From positions 1 through 41,478 of IMG/VR virus record IMGVR_UViG_3300032132_000017: 41,478 nucleotides of DNA; one strand, 5' to 3'. This DNA is from a virus. Of this stretch, positions 17,105-23,893 are shown piece by piece. Made by a program: the position numbers and the translations under genes. Positions within the stretch are counted from its first letter, which is position 1, and the number at the start of each line of letters is the position of its first letter. Below the pieces are notes generated by a model. It made no database searches. It was not told where the DNA came from and worked only from the letters and a program-made list of their open reading frames with translations.

Positions 17105-18907
17105 ATGGCTAACGAGTTTCAACACAAGGACCCTGGCACGGCATTAACCCAGGCTGAATACATAACCACTGACGGCACCGGGCATATCTTTGATTGCCAA
17201 GCGACCGGCGACATCATGTACGCCTCGTCTGCCACGGTGCTGAAGAACCTGGGTAGGGGTAATGCAAACGAGATTCTCAGCATGGGTGACTCCTGCATCC
17301 CGGCCTGGACCGCCTCACCGTCAGTGACTGACCTGACCATAGGCGGCGGGTGTATCACGCTCAGTGCTGCTACCGACATAGACCTGCTGGATAATAACGC
17401 CTCGGCTTTGTCCTTTGACGCATCCGGTAAGACTGGCATCATCGACATCGTGACCACCAACTGCTCAGAGGGCGTGACCATGAGCGGGACATTAGGAGTG
17501 ACCGGAGTGGTAACTGCCAGTGCCGGGGTTGTGATAGACAACGTGACTTATGATGCTTGCACCATCACAGCCACTGCAGCCTTCACCGTAGATGCCACCA
17601 CCGACATAGTGCTGGACGCTGACGGGGACAACATCACCTTCAAGGCAGGCAGCGGGGACACCACCGGGCTGGACTTCTCCAACTCCAGTGGGACGTGGAC
17701 GGTCAAGGCTGGTACGTCCGACAGTGACCTCATCTTCCAAGTCAACGACGGCGGCACCACCAATACGGTGCTGACCCTGGATGGCGGAGATTCCGTGGTC
17801 TACCTCGGTGGCAACGCTACTAAGGCTGGCGAACTGCGGATTCTGGAAGACAGCGATGCTGGGTGCCATTACGCCGCCATCAAAGTCCAGAATATGGCAG
17901 CCAGTTACACGCTGACGCTCCCGGCTGATGACGGCTGTTGCGGCGAGGCTTTGACCACGAATGGAAGCGGAACCCTGACGTGGGCGGCGGGCGGCGTTGG
18001 TTGCGGCCCATTGCGAATAGCAGATGGTGCCGCCTGTGCGCCAGCCTATTCCTTTTCCGGTGATACGAACACTGGCATGTACCGTGTGGGTGCCGATGTG
18101 CTTGAATTGATAGCAGGCGGCGGCGGCTCATTACGATTGAACTCAGATGCAATGGTACTTATTAAAGAAACTGCCAACGGAAAAATGAATCGAGGATTAA
18201 CTATACAACAAGGGGGATATGACACCGAAGTCCTGGCTTTCAAGAGTTGCGACGTGGCCCACGGAATTACAAGTTGGGTAGAAACCGACACCTACGGAGC
18301 CTTCAAGAAGCAAAGTGCCGATGGGGGTGGGTTGCAGATAATTGGGGCTACTGATACGGATTCAGGTAACCATAGTGCAATCTTCTTGACTGGCTTACTG
18401 GGCGAAACGGCTAACGCCACGAAGACATCGGGTGCCGGTTACGGGATTGTCCGGATTCGTGCTGACGAAAAAGACCCTTCTGGGACTTGTGTTAATCCTA
18501 CGGCGGGTTGCGGGAACCTATTTTCGATAGATACTGCCACGGTTACAAAGTTTATTGTGGATGCTACAGGCGATGTCCACGCAGGAGCCTGCGGCACTCT
18601 ACCCGACATAACAGATACATATGACGATGCCCAGTTAGTACGAGCCTTTGATATCAATCGGTCTAATTATGGAGCGGGGGGTCGTGTAGCATGTCGGTGG
18701 GAAGACTTTATCACCTACAACGAATGTACTTTAGTGGAGGCTGGTATCCTGGGATGCACCCTAGAAAATGAGGGGCTGCTAAACGTGACTGGACTCCAAC
18801 GACTACACAATGGGGCCATCTGGCAACTTCACGCCCAGCTTCAAGAGCAGCAAGAACGGATAACTGCTCTCACGAGTCAAGTCCAGGCTCTTACGGAGGG
18901 CAAATAA
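17105..18907 (+). CDS. Tail fibre protein with C-terminal coiled coil
   Basis: 600 aa, probably a trimeric host-binding fibre. The N-terminal half is a long series of Gly/Asp/Thr-rich strand repeats (TDLTIGGG, TDIDLLDNN, TTDIVLDADGDN) as in extended fibre shafts. The C-terminus (residues about 565-600) is a heptad coiled coil (LHAQLQEQQERITALTSQ). The terminal helix resembles the end of proteins that carry an S74 chaperone, but the S74 catalytic region itself was not seen. The DNA changes from about 67% G+C in the shaft to 40-55% beyond about 18100, as if the distal part had been exchanged. RBS AGGAG precedes ATG 17105. Confidence 0.8.
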   Translation: MANEFQHKDPGTALTQAEYITTDGTGHIFDCQATGDIMYASSATVLKNLGRGNANEILSMGDSCIPAWTASPSVTDLTIGGGCITLSAATDIDLLDNNASALSFDASGKTGIIDIVTTNCSEGVTMSGTLGVTGVVTASAGVVIDNVTYDACTITATAAFTVDATTDIVLDADGDNITFKAGSGDTTGLDFSNSSGTWTVKAGTSDSDLIFQVNDGGTTNTVLTLDGGDSVVYLGGNATKAGELRILEDSDAGCHYAAIKVQNMAASYTLTLPADDGCCGEALTTNGSGTLTWAAGGVGCGPLRIADGAACAPAYSFSGDTNTGMYRVGADVLELIAGGGGSLRLNSDAMVLIKETANGKMNRGLTIQQGGYDTEVLAFKSCDVAHGITSWVETDTYGAFKKQSADGGGLQIIGATDTDSGNHSAIFLTGLLGETANATKTSGAGYGIVRIRADEKDPSGTCVNPTAGCGNLFSIDTATVTKFIVDATGDVHAGACGTLPDITDTYDDAQLVRAFDINRSNYGAGGRVACRWEDFITYNECTLVEAGILGCTLENEGLLNVTGLQRLHNGAIWQLHAQLQEQQERITALTSQVQALTEGK

Positions 18908-19237
18908 ATGGCAATAACTTTCACCACGGACAAATTACAAGGACTGCCTTCAGCGGTAGCGGGTGTCTATGGCCGTATCCAGTCTGTCACCGTCAAGAAG
19001 TACGACACCGACCCCGTTAGTTGGTCATGCCTGTATGACGTGGTTCTCCACGCTTCCGCTGCGGTGCGTAACGCCGCCGGGGAATATCCAGAATGGGGTA
19101 ACCGTCTTCATTCCCCACATATTGACCACTTCACTTGCACCTACGACCCGACCAGCAATTCCAACCCATACGCTCAAGCCTACGCTGACTTGAAGACCAA
19201 GATAGCCAGCATCGCATCTAGCATCGCAGACGCATAG
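18908..19237 (+). CDS. Small protein following the tail fibre
   Basis: 109 aa, unrecognised. It begins directly after the fibre stop (TAAATG) with GGAGGG inside the end of the fibre gene as RBS, so the two are translationally coupled. The middle is strand-rich and the last 25 residues are an alanine-rich helix (LKTKIASIASSIADA). A fibre-associated or fibre-assembly role is plausible from coupling only. Confidence 0.6.
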   Translation: MAITFTTDKLQGLPSAVAGVYGRIQSVTVKKYDTDPVSWSCLYDVVLHASAAVRNAAGEYPEWGNRLHSPHIDHFTCTYDPTSNSNPYAQAYADLKTKIASIASSIADA

Positions 19238-19245
19238 GAGCATTT

Positions 19246-19551
19246 ATGCCTGATATGGGGCCATACATGGCCGAGAAGTACACCAAGATGATTGAGGGAA
19301 TCACCAACGATCTGGGCCGCACGGCTGACAAGCTGGCCTTCGCCCAGAACATCCTCCGTGCGCTCAAGAACCCTGACATGCTGGTGGACGGTGCGCCTCT
19401 CACCCTGGAGCGGCTGCAAGTGATGGAGAACGGCGACATCCGCACCCTGCCACCGCCTCCTGATATGACCTGCATCGAGGAAGTCACCAAGGAGTTCGGC
19501 AAGAACGGGAAGAAGGAAAAGGAAGCGGTGTTAGCTAGTGACCCTGCTTAG
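19246..19551 (+). CDS. Small helical protein
   Basis: 101 aa, unrecognised. N-terminal two-thirds helical (MAEKYTKMIEGITNDLG, LAFAQNILRAL), then PPPPDM and a lysine-rich tail (FGKNGKKEKEAV). RBS AGGAG precedes ATG 19246. Its end overlaps the next gene by 14 nt. No function can be assigned. Confidence 0.55.
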   Translation: MPDMGPYMAEKYTKMIEGITNDLGRTADKLAFAQNILRALKNPDMLVDGAPLTLERLQVMENGDIRTLPPPPDMTCIEEVTKEFGKNGKKEKEAVLASDPA

Positions 19552-20092
19552 TATCGGCACCTACGAGGACGCCCAGTACCAGAATGATGCTCCTATAGGG
19601 CCGCAGGAGCCGATACCTACTGGTGTCCACAGCATAGAGTTGTCCTGGGATAGGTCCAGGGGCTACATGCGGGTGATCATAGGTGGGAAGACGTGGTGGT
19701 TCAAGGAGTACCTGGGCAAGGCTGTGGTAGTGGGGACCGATAACGGACGGGGCCGCATAACACTACGGGCTATGTCTAGGCTGGACGGCGAGACATTGAC
19801 CATGTACCGCCCGCCAGAAGCCCCGGCGCATGGGATGGTGGAAGGGCTGGAACGCAAGCGCACACACAACAGACTCTGCTACCGGCGCAGTTCCCAGGAC
19901 TGGCGGCTGCGGGATGAGCGGCTACCGTGGAACGACCCCGACGCCCTGAAATTCGTCACGACCTACGTTGGTGATCTCAGTGCGGAGTGGAACGGTCTGG
20001 ACAAGATAGCCCACATATACCACAACGGCACCGCTGTCATAGACGACCAGCACATCTGCCACCTGTACGACCCAGACCTGAGTTATGGCTGA
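19538..20092 (+). CDS. Hypothetical protein in tail region
   Basis: 184 aa, unrecognised. Beta-rich N-terminal part (IELSWDRSRGYMRVIIGGKTWWFKEY, broken here only for description) and several aromatic/His residues toward the end (HIYHNGTAVIDDQHICHLYD). GTG 19538 gives a 14-nt overlap with the upstream gene; GGTGTTAG just before it is a weak RBS. The end overlaps the following membrane-protein gene by 8 nt, suggesting coupled expression with the lysis/membrane cluster. Confidence 0.5.
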   Translation: MTLLSIGTYEDAQYQNDAPIGPQEPIPTGVHSIELSWDRSRGYMRVIIGGKTWWFKEYLGKAVVVGTDNGRGRITLRAMSRLDGETLTMYRPPEAPAHGMVEGLERKRTHNRLCYRRSSQDWRLRDERLPWNDPDALKFVTTYVGDLSAEWNGLDKIAHIYHNGTAVIDDQHICHLYDPDLSYG

Positions 20093-20369
20093 GATAGATG
20101 ACCTGCGGGCGGAGTTAGAACGATTAAAAGCAACGGAGGACAAGTCCGAAAAAATCCAGATGACGAGCGGCGATATCGTCCGGCTTATAATCGCCGCACC
20201 AGTCGTTTTTACCTGGCTATTTCTGGGAAGCAGGATCATAATCTCAGCGACGACAAGCCAGCATGTGTTGAGTAACGTGGAGCCTCTCGTAATGACATTA
20301 TCCATACTCACCATACCTGTTACGGGCATACTCCAAAGCCTATTCGCTGCACCGGGGAATGGAAAATGA
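20085..20369 (+). CDS. Two-TM membrane protein, holin candidate
   Basis: 94 aa. A charged N-terminal helix (IDDLRAELERLKATEDKSEK) is followed by hydrophobic segments at about residues 31-52 (IVRLIIAAPVVFTWLFLG) and 66-89 (PLVMTLSILTIPVTGILQ). Size and topology fit a phage holin, which permeabilises the membrane for lysis, but holins are too diverse for a firm call and no endolysin gene was recognised nearby. Overlaps both neighbours by a few bases. Confidence 0.55.
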   Translation: MAEIDDLRAELERLKATEDKSEKIQMTSGDIVRLIIAAPVVFTWLFLGSRIIISATTSQHVLSNVEPLVMTLSILTIPVTGILQSLFAAPGNGK

Positions 20370-21247
20370 CGCTATTTGAAAAGATATGCCGAATGATTGG
20401 GGACAGGCGCATCCCGTCTCCCAAGATGCCAGCGTTTAAACTGTGGCGGGTTGGATTCGCTAACCGGCATGTAACAACCGTAGTGGTGATGGCAATCGTG
20501 GTCAGTGCCGCAGCCGTAACCGTGGGGCTTTATTTCGCCATCAAAGATGTGGCGTCGAGTACATACAACTGGCCTGAGCCAGCACAGTACGCTGTTACTG
20601 CTGCGGGCTTGGAGACGATGGGTAAAAAGAACGAGGACTACCCTGACGGTACAGAGAGCCAGACCTTATCCATTCGCTTGGCTGATGGGGCCAGGATAAG
20701 TACCCTCCGTATAAAAGACACTGACCTTGGGCGCACTGGCATCTCACGGGCACTGGACATCAGCCCACTGACCAACGCCGTAACCGGGGCCACCGCCTAC
20801 CTCTGGGTTGGCAATCTAACTGTTACCAACTCGTCCTTCCCTACTTTCAAGATGGAGACTAGCGACGTTGCCAACTTGATCACCGGCCTACTCTGCGATG
20901 GGCACACTATGGCAGCAACTATCACCAATACGGTGCCAGATATGGTGCTGGAGAGTGAGAGGCTGTCTTCGGTGTACGAGGTGGACGGCTCCGTTGTTGA
21001 CCGCATCCAGATACACATCACCGGGACATCAGGAGCCTTCGTTGAAAATCTGATACTCGATAATGTGGATGCCTGGAACGGAGAGGCTTATTTTTCCAGG
21101 TTAAAAGTGGGAAACCTGACCATAAATAATAGTAATAAGGTGGGTGATGGCTCAGGAGTGGACTCTGCCAGTTGCCAATTTGAGCCTAATGTCGCCGCCC
21201 GAAACATCACCAATACGATTCAAGACAGACCGATAAAGGTGCAGTGA
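20366..21247 (+). CDS. Membrane-anchored protein with beta-rich exterior domain
   Basis: 293 aa. One transmembrane segment at about residues 37-58 (TTVVVMAIVVSAAAVTVGLYF) after a basic N-terminus, then about 230 residues with repeated short strands and N/T-rich turns (LWVGNLTVTNSS, VGNLTINNSN) like a beta-helix or stacked-strand domain facing outside. Not recognised. Possibilities include an envelope-acting lysis factor or a surface/exclusion protein; neither is shown. It overlaps the holin candidate by 4 nt (ATGA) and the next micro-gene by 1 nt. Confidence 0.6.
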   Translation: MTLFEKICRMIGDRRIPSPKMPAFKLWRVGFANRHVTTVVVMAIVVSAAAVTVGLYFAIKDVASSTYNWPEPAQYAVTAAGLETMGKKNEDYPDGTESQTLSIRLADGARISTLRIKDTDLGRTGISRALDISPLTNAVTGATAYLWVGNLTVTNSSFPTFKMETSDVANLITGLLCDGHTMAATITNTVPDMVLESERLSSVYEVDGSVVDRIQIHITGTSGAFVENLILDNVDAWNGEAYFSRLKVGNLTINNSNKVGDGSGVDSASCQFEPNVAARNITNTIQDRPIKVQ

Positions 21248-21381
21248 TGAAGACAGCATTAGGGCTTGGGGTTATGACAGCGTTGATTGCAGGCGTGGGT
21301 GGCATCATGGCTGTAGGCTGGGCCTATGAGGGGCCGAGGCGGTTCGTCCGTCGGTTGCGGTTGCGTAAGGCATTGCGCTGA
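21247..21381 (+). CDS. 44-aa single-TM microprotein
   Basis: Begins at ATG overlapping the upstream stop (TGATG). Residues about 4-27 are a hydrophobic helix (LGLGVMTALIAGVGGIMAVG), followed by a strongly basic tail (RRFVRRLRLRKALR). Positive-inside topology would put the tail in the cytoplasm. It could be a second holin or a holin regulator (inference). Supported by tight coupling on both sides. Confidence 0.55.
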   Translation: MKTALGLGVMTALIAGVGGIMAVGWAYEGPRRFVRRLRLRKALR

Positions 21382-21382
21382 G

Positions 21383-21514
21383 ATGTCCTGGTTTAACCGA
21401 CATTGGTGGAGACCACATCCAGAGGAGTGGGGAGTCCGGGTCTGCCGCATCTGCCGGGTTAGGGAACAGGCGATGTACCACTCCGAGACCGGACTGTACT
21501 GGATAAGATTATGA
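21383..21514 (+). CDS. 43-aa microprotein with a CxxC motif
   Basis: Starts at ATG one base after the previous stop and ends overlapping the next start (ATGA). Tryptophan- and arginine-rich N-terminus (MSWFNRHWWRPHPEEW), then VCRICRV with a C-x2-C pair, ending in a short YWIRL. Possibly half of a metal site completed by dimerisation. An upstream in-frame extension exists but would overlap the preceding gene entirely, so the short form is preferred. Confidence 0.45.
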   Translation: MSWFNRHWWRPHPEEWGVRVCRICRVREQAMYHSETGLYWIRL

Positions 21515-21702
21515 AGACGACCGCATTTCGCCCACAAATCCTCGCCAGTATCGTGGCAGCTACTATTTTCTGTACGTTCACAGCTTGGATAGGATGGAAG
21601 ATGGATGCGACAGAAATCATCACTGGATTGACCGGGGCGTTCATAGGATTCTTAGGCGGAATCTCCCTCCGTATCATAGATTCCGGTACGGACAACGAGT
21701 AG
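21511..21702 (+). CDS. 63-aa two-TM membrane protein, holin/antiholin candidate
   Basis: Two hydrophobic segments, about residues 9-28 (ILASIVAATIFCTFTAWIGW) and 34-55 (EIITGLTGAFIGFLGGISL), with a short acidic C-terminus. Fits small class II holins in topology. With the 94-aa protein at 20085-20369 it could form a holin/antiholin pair (inference from proximity). Confidence 0.5.
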   Translation: MKTTAFRPQILASIVAATIFCTFTAWIGWKMDATEIITGLTGAFIGFLGGISLRIIDSGTDNE

Positions 21703-21797
21703 AATGTTATAGCTGCCTACGGGCAGACATTTAACCTGTCACGGGGTGAATGTCCTGGGTGTCCACTCCCGCTTGTGGGCACTCAGGGAAAACAAAT
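21703..21797 (+). promoter_or_regulatory. Intergenic leader with two hairpins
   Basis: One of the few real gaps in the + strand gene block. It holds a hairpin CTGCC/GGCAG with loop TACG (21712-21725) and a second imperfect one, GTGTCCAC/GTGGGCAC (about 21758-21781), just before the next RBS. This could be a processing site or attenuator separating the membrane cluster from the tail genes. There is no T-run after either hairpin. Confidence 0.3.
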
Positions 21798-22199
21798 ATG
21801 CCTAGTTCGATAGCAGTCCCGGTACTCTTTCCCTATACGTTCCCGTTCACCTTCGGGGCACTATCGGCGTATGTCGATATAGGCGACTACGAACCTGTTC
21901 TTCCTATAGAGTACCGTTATACGATGCCCTCTATCTTCGGGGGCACAGACCTTGATCAGCTTTTTGATGAGGCTGACCTGACCTGGTACAGTCAACCAGC
22001 GACCCTCATGCCGGAATACTACCCCCGTGATCTTTATGGCTTCTACGCAGCGGGTGAGTCCGGCGGTAACTGGGTGGTGATGGTGCTCTCAACCCCTACC
22101 TTCCTGCCGGACGGCACGGCGGTAGCGCCTCCCACAAGCACGGCCCCAGCTCCGGGCACCGGCAGTGGCCAGACCTCAACCCGCAGCCCAGGAGCATAG
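21798..22199 (+). CDS. Hypothetical tail-region protein
   Basis: 133 aa from ATG 21798, preceded by AGGGA at about 9 nt. An upstream ATG (21750) has its purine-rich stretch directly abutting it, so it is less likely. Aromatic- and proline-rich N-terminus (VLFPYTFPFTFGAL), then YYPRDLYGFYAAGE and a Pro/Thr/Ser/Gly tail from about residue 108. Composition suggests a surface or adaptor protein. Not recognised. Confidence 0.5.
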   Translation: MPSSIAVPVLFPYTFPFTFGALSAYVDIGDYEPVLPIEYRYTMPSIFGGTDLDQLFDEADLTWYSQPATLMPEYYPRDLYGFYAAGESGGNWVVMVLSTPTFLPDGTAVAPPTSTAPAPGTGSGQTSTRSPGA

Positions 22200-22219
22200 A
22201 TGGCATCATCCCTAGATCG

Positions 22220-22576
22220 ATGCTATATAATGGACACATCATGCCAGAAGAGACATTCTACATAGGCCAGAACGACACCGCTGCTCCGATCACCCGTGAC
22301 CTCAAGGACGCCTTCGGTGCTCCCGTCAACGTCACTGGGGCTTCGGTCAAGTTCTCCATGCGGGTCAAACCAGCGGGCACCGTCAAGGTGGACGGCGCTT
22401 CGGCTACCGTGGTCAACGGCGGCATAGGCCGGGTCCGGTACACGTTCTCAGCCACCAACACCAACACGGCAGACGAGTATGAGGGTGAGTTCGAGGTGAC
22501 TTTCTCGGACGGCAGCATACAGACTTTCCCTAACCGGGGTTACATCCCGGTAGTGGTTCAGGATGATATAGGCTGA
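22220..22576 (+). CDS. Ig-like protein resembling the BppU N-terminal domain
   Basis: 118 aa (111 aa if ATG 22241 is used). The pattern of a GQNDTAAPITRDLKD strand, VTGASVKFSMRVK, then DEYEGEFEVTFSDG matches small Ig-like domains found in baseplate upper proteins and similar virion parts. Neither start has a clear RBS. A TATAAT sits at 22226-22231 between the two ATGs, but no -35 partner is convincing. The end overlaps the next gene by 1 nt (TGATGG). Confidence 0.6.
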   Translation: MLYNGHIMPEETFYIGQNDTAAPITRDLKDAFGAPVNVTGASVKFSMRVKPAGTVKVDGASATVVNGGIGRVRYTFSATNTNTADEYEGEFEVTFSDGSIQTFPNRGYIPVVVQDDIG

Positions 22577-23892
22577 TGGCTACAACTACTCGCACCAACC
22601 TACGCAGGGCGCTCAGTGAGGCTATCGGGGACTACAACTCCTTCAGCACCTCATCTGATGGCAACGACGCCAAGACCAGCCTGGTCTCTGACACGCTCAA
22701 GAACTATCCGGGCGGCAGCGATGACGGGGCCTTCGAGGAGCAGTACTTCCTGGCCACCTCCGGGGCCAACGACGGTGAAGCCAGGCGCTGTCAGCTCTAC
22801 ATAGCCAACGCCACTGACGGGCCTACCTCCATACTCCAGTCAGCCCTGCCCAACCAGACATCCAGTGATGACACATTCGAGCTGCACCGCTACGATCCCG
22901 AGCTCAAGCACGTCGCTATCAACAGGGCCCTGGTGGAGCTTTTCCCTACCGTCTACCTGCCCATCCGGGACGAGACGCTTATAGTGGACAACGTCCTCTC
23001 CAACTCGGACTTCGAGGACTGGACCTCCGGTGTCCCCGACAACTGGACCGAGGTCAACTCTCCCACCACCACCCAGGAGACTAGCCGGGTGTTCCATGGC
23101 TCCAGCTCGGTCAAACTAACCGGGCCTGGTGGCTCTGTAGGCCAGCTCACCCAGTCTCCTGAGGTCAACATCAACGAGATCGCCGGTAAGACGGCCCAGT
23201 TCAAGATGCGTGTGTGGACCGATGGAGCGTCACAGGCAAGGCTTATCCTGGACTGGGATGGCTCATCCACTGAAGCTGGGGATTACCATGAGGGTGACTC
23301 GGAGTGGCGTCTGCTTTCGGTGGACGCTGCCGTTCCCACCTCAGCCACGCAGGTCAAGGTTATCTGCGAGGTTGCCGCTGGAGCCACGGCCTACTTCGAC
23401 ACCGGCTGGGCGGCAGTAGGCTCACTACACCGCCTCACGGTGCCGTCCAGCATCGTCCGGGGGCCCATGCATGTCATGCAACAGCATAGCGAGAATCAGG
23501 TGGATGGTCCCTACTATCCCCTTCTTCCAGGTGAGTCCCCAAGCCGGGGGAGAATCCTGCGCCTGGACGGGATGGGACTGCTCTCCCGGCCCTCCACCGA
23601 GTCCGGCACCACCGAGATAGCCGAGCCCCAGCTCAACCTGGTGACGGCTTACTCGGCCATGATCCTGTTCCAGCAGCTCTGGACCCGTTCCGCTTCCGAG
23701 CAGCGGGAGAACCTCTTGCAGAACATCACCATATGGCAGGCCGAGGTGGCCCGCCTTTCCCAGCAACCAGGCATCCGGATGCGTACCCTGGGGGCCAGCC
23801 GTGGCCGCAATGCCTGGCACATTGAAGAGGATGGCTCCGGGCGCTACCTGCTCTTCGACATATCCAGGGCAGGCGCTCTGAGCTTCGTGTAG
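22576..23892 (+). CDS. Tail protein with embedded carbohydrate-binding-like domain
   Basis: 438 aa. Residues about 1-135 begin RTNLRRALSEAIGDY and include a strand-rich region with YDPELKHVAINRALVELFP, the form of head-tail or tail adaptor proteins. Residues about 141-283 are a jelly-roll CBM4/9-like domain: NSDFEDWTSGVPDNWTEV at the start, FHGSSSVKLTG, then TAYFDTGWAAVG at the end. After it the adaptor-like helices resume (LVTAYSAMILFQQLW and ENLLQNITIWQAEVARL, about 350-400). It is therefore probably a tail-collar protein with a sugar-binding domain inserted in a loop (inference). Confidence 0.65.
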   Translation: MATTTRTNLRRALSEAIGDYNSFSTSSDGNDAKTSLVSDTLKNYPGGSDDGAFEEQYFLATSGANDGEARRCQLYIANATDGPTSILQSALPNQTSSDDTFELHRYDPELKHVAINRALVELFPTVYLPIRDETLIVDNVLSNSDFEDWTSGVPDNWTEVNSPTTTQETSRVFHGSSSVKLTGPGGSVGQLTQSPEVNINEIAGKTAQFKMRVWTDGASQARLILDWDGSSTEAGDYHEGDSEWRLLSVDAAVPTSATQVKVICEVAAGATAYFDTGWAAVGSLHRLTVPSSIVRGPMHVMQQHSENQVDGPYYPLLPGESPSRGRILRLDGMGLLSRPSTESGTTEIAEPQLNLVTAYSAMILFQQLWTRSASEQRENLLQNITIWQAEVARLSQQPGIRMRTLGASRGRNAWHIEEDGSGRYLLFDISRAGALSFV

Positions 23893-23893
23893 T

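Noticed and set aside
22226-22231. Perfect TATAAT as an internal late promoter
   Set aside because: No acceptable -35 at 16-18 bp; retained only as a note in the gene entry.
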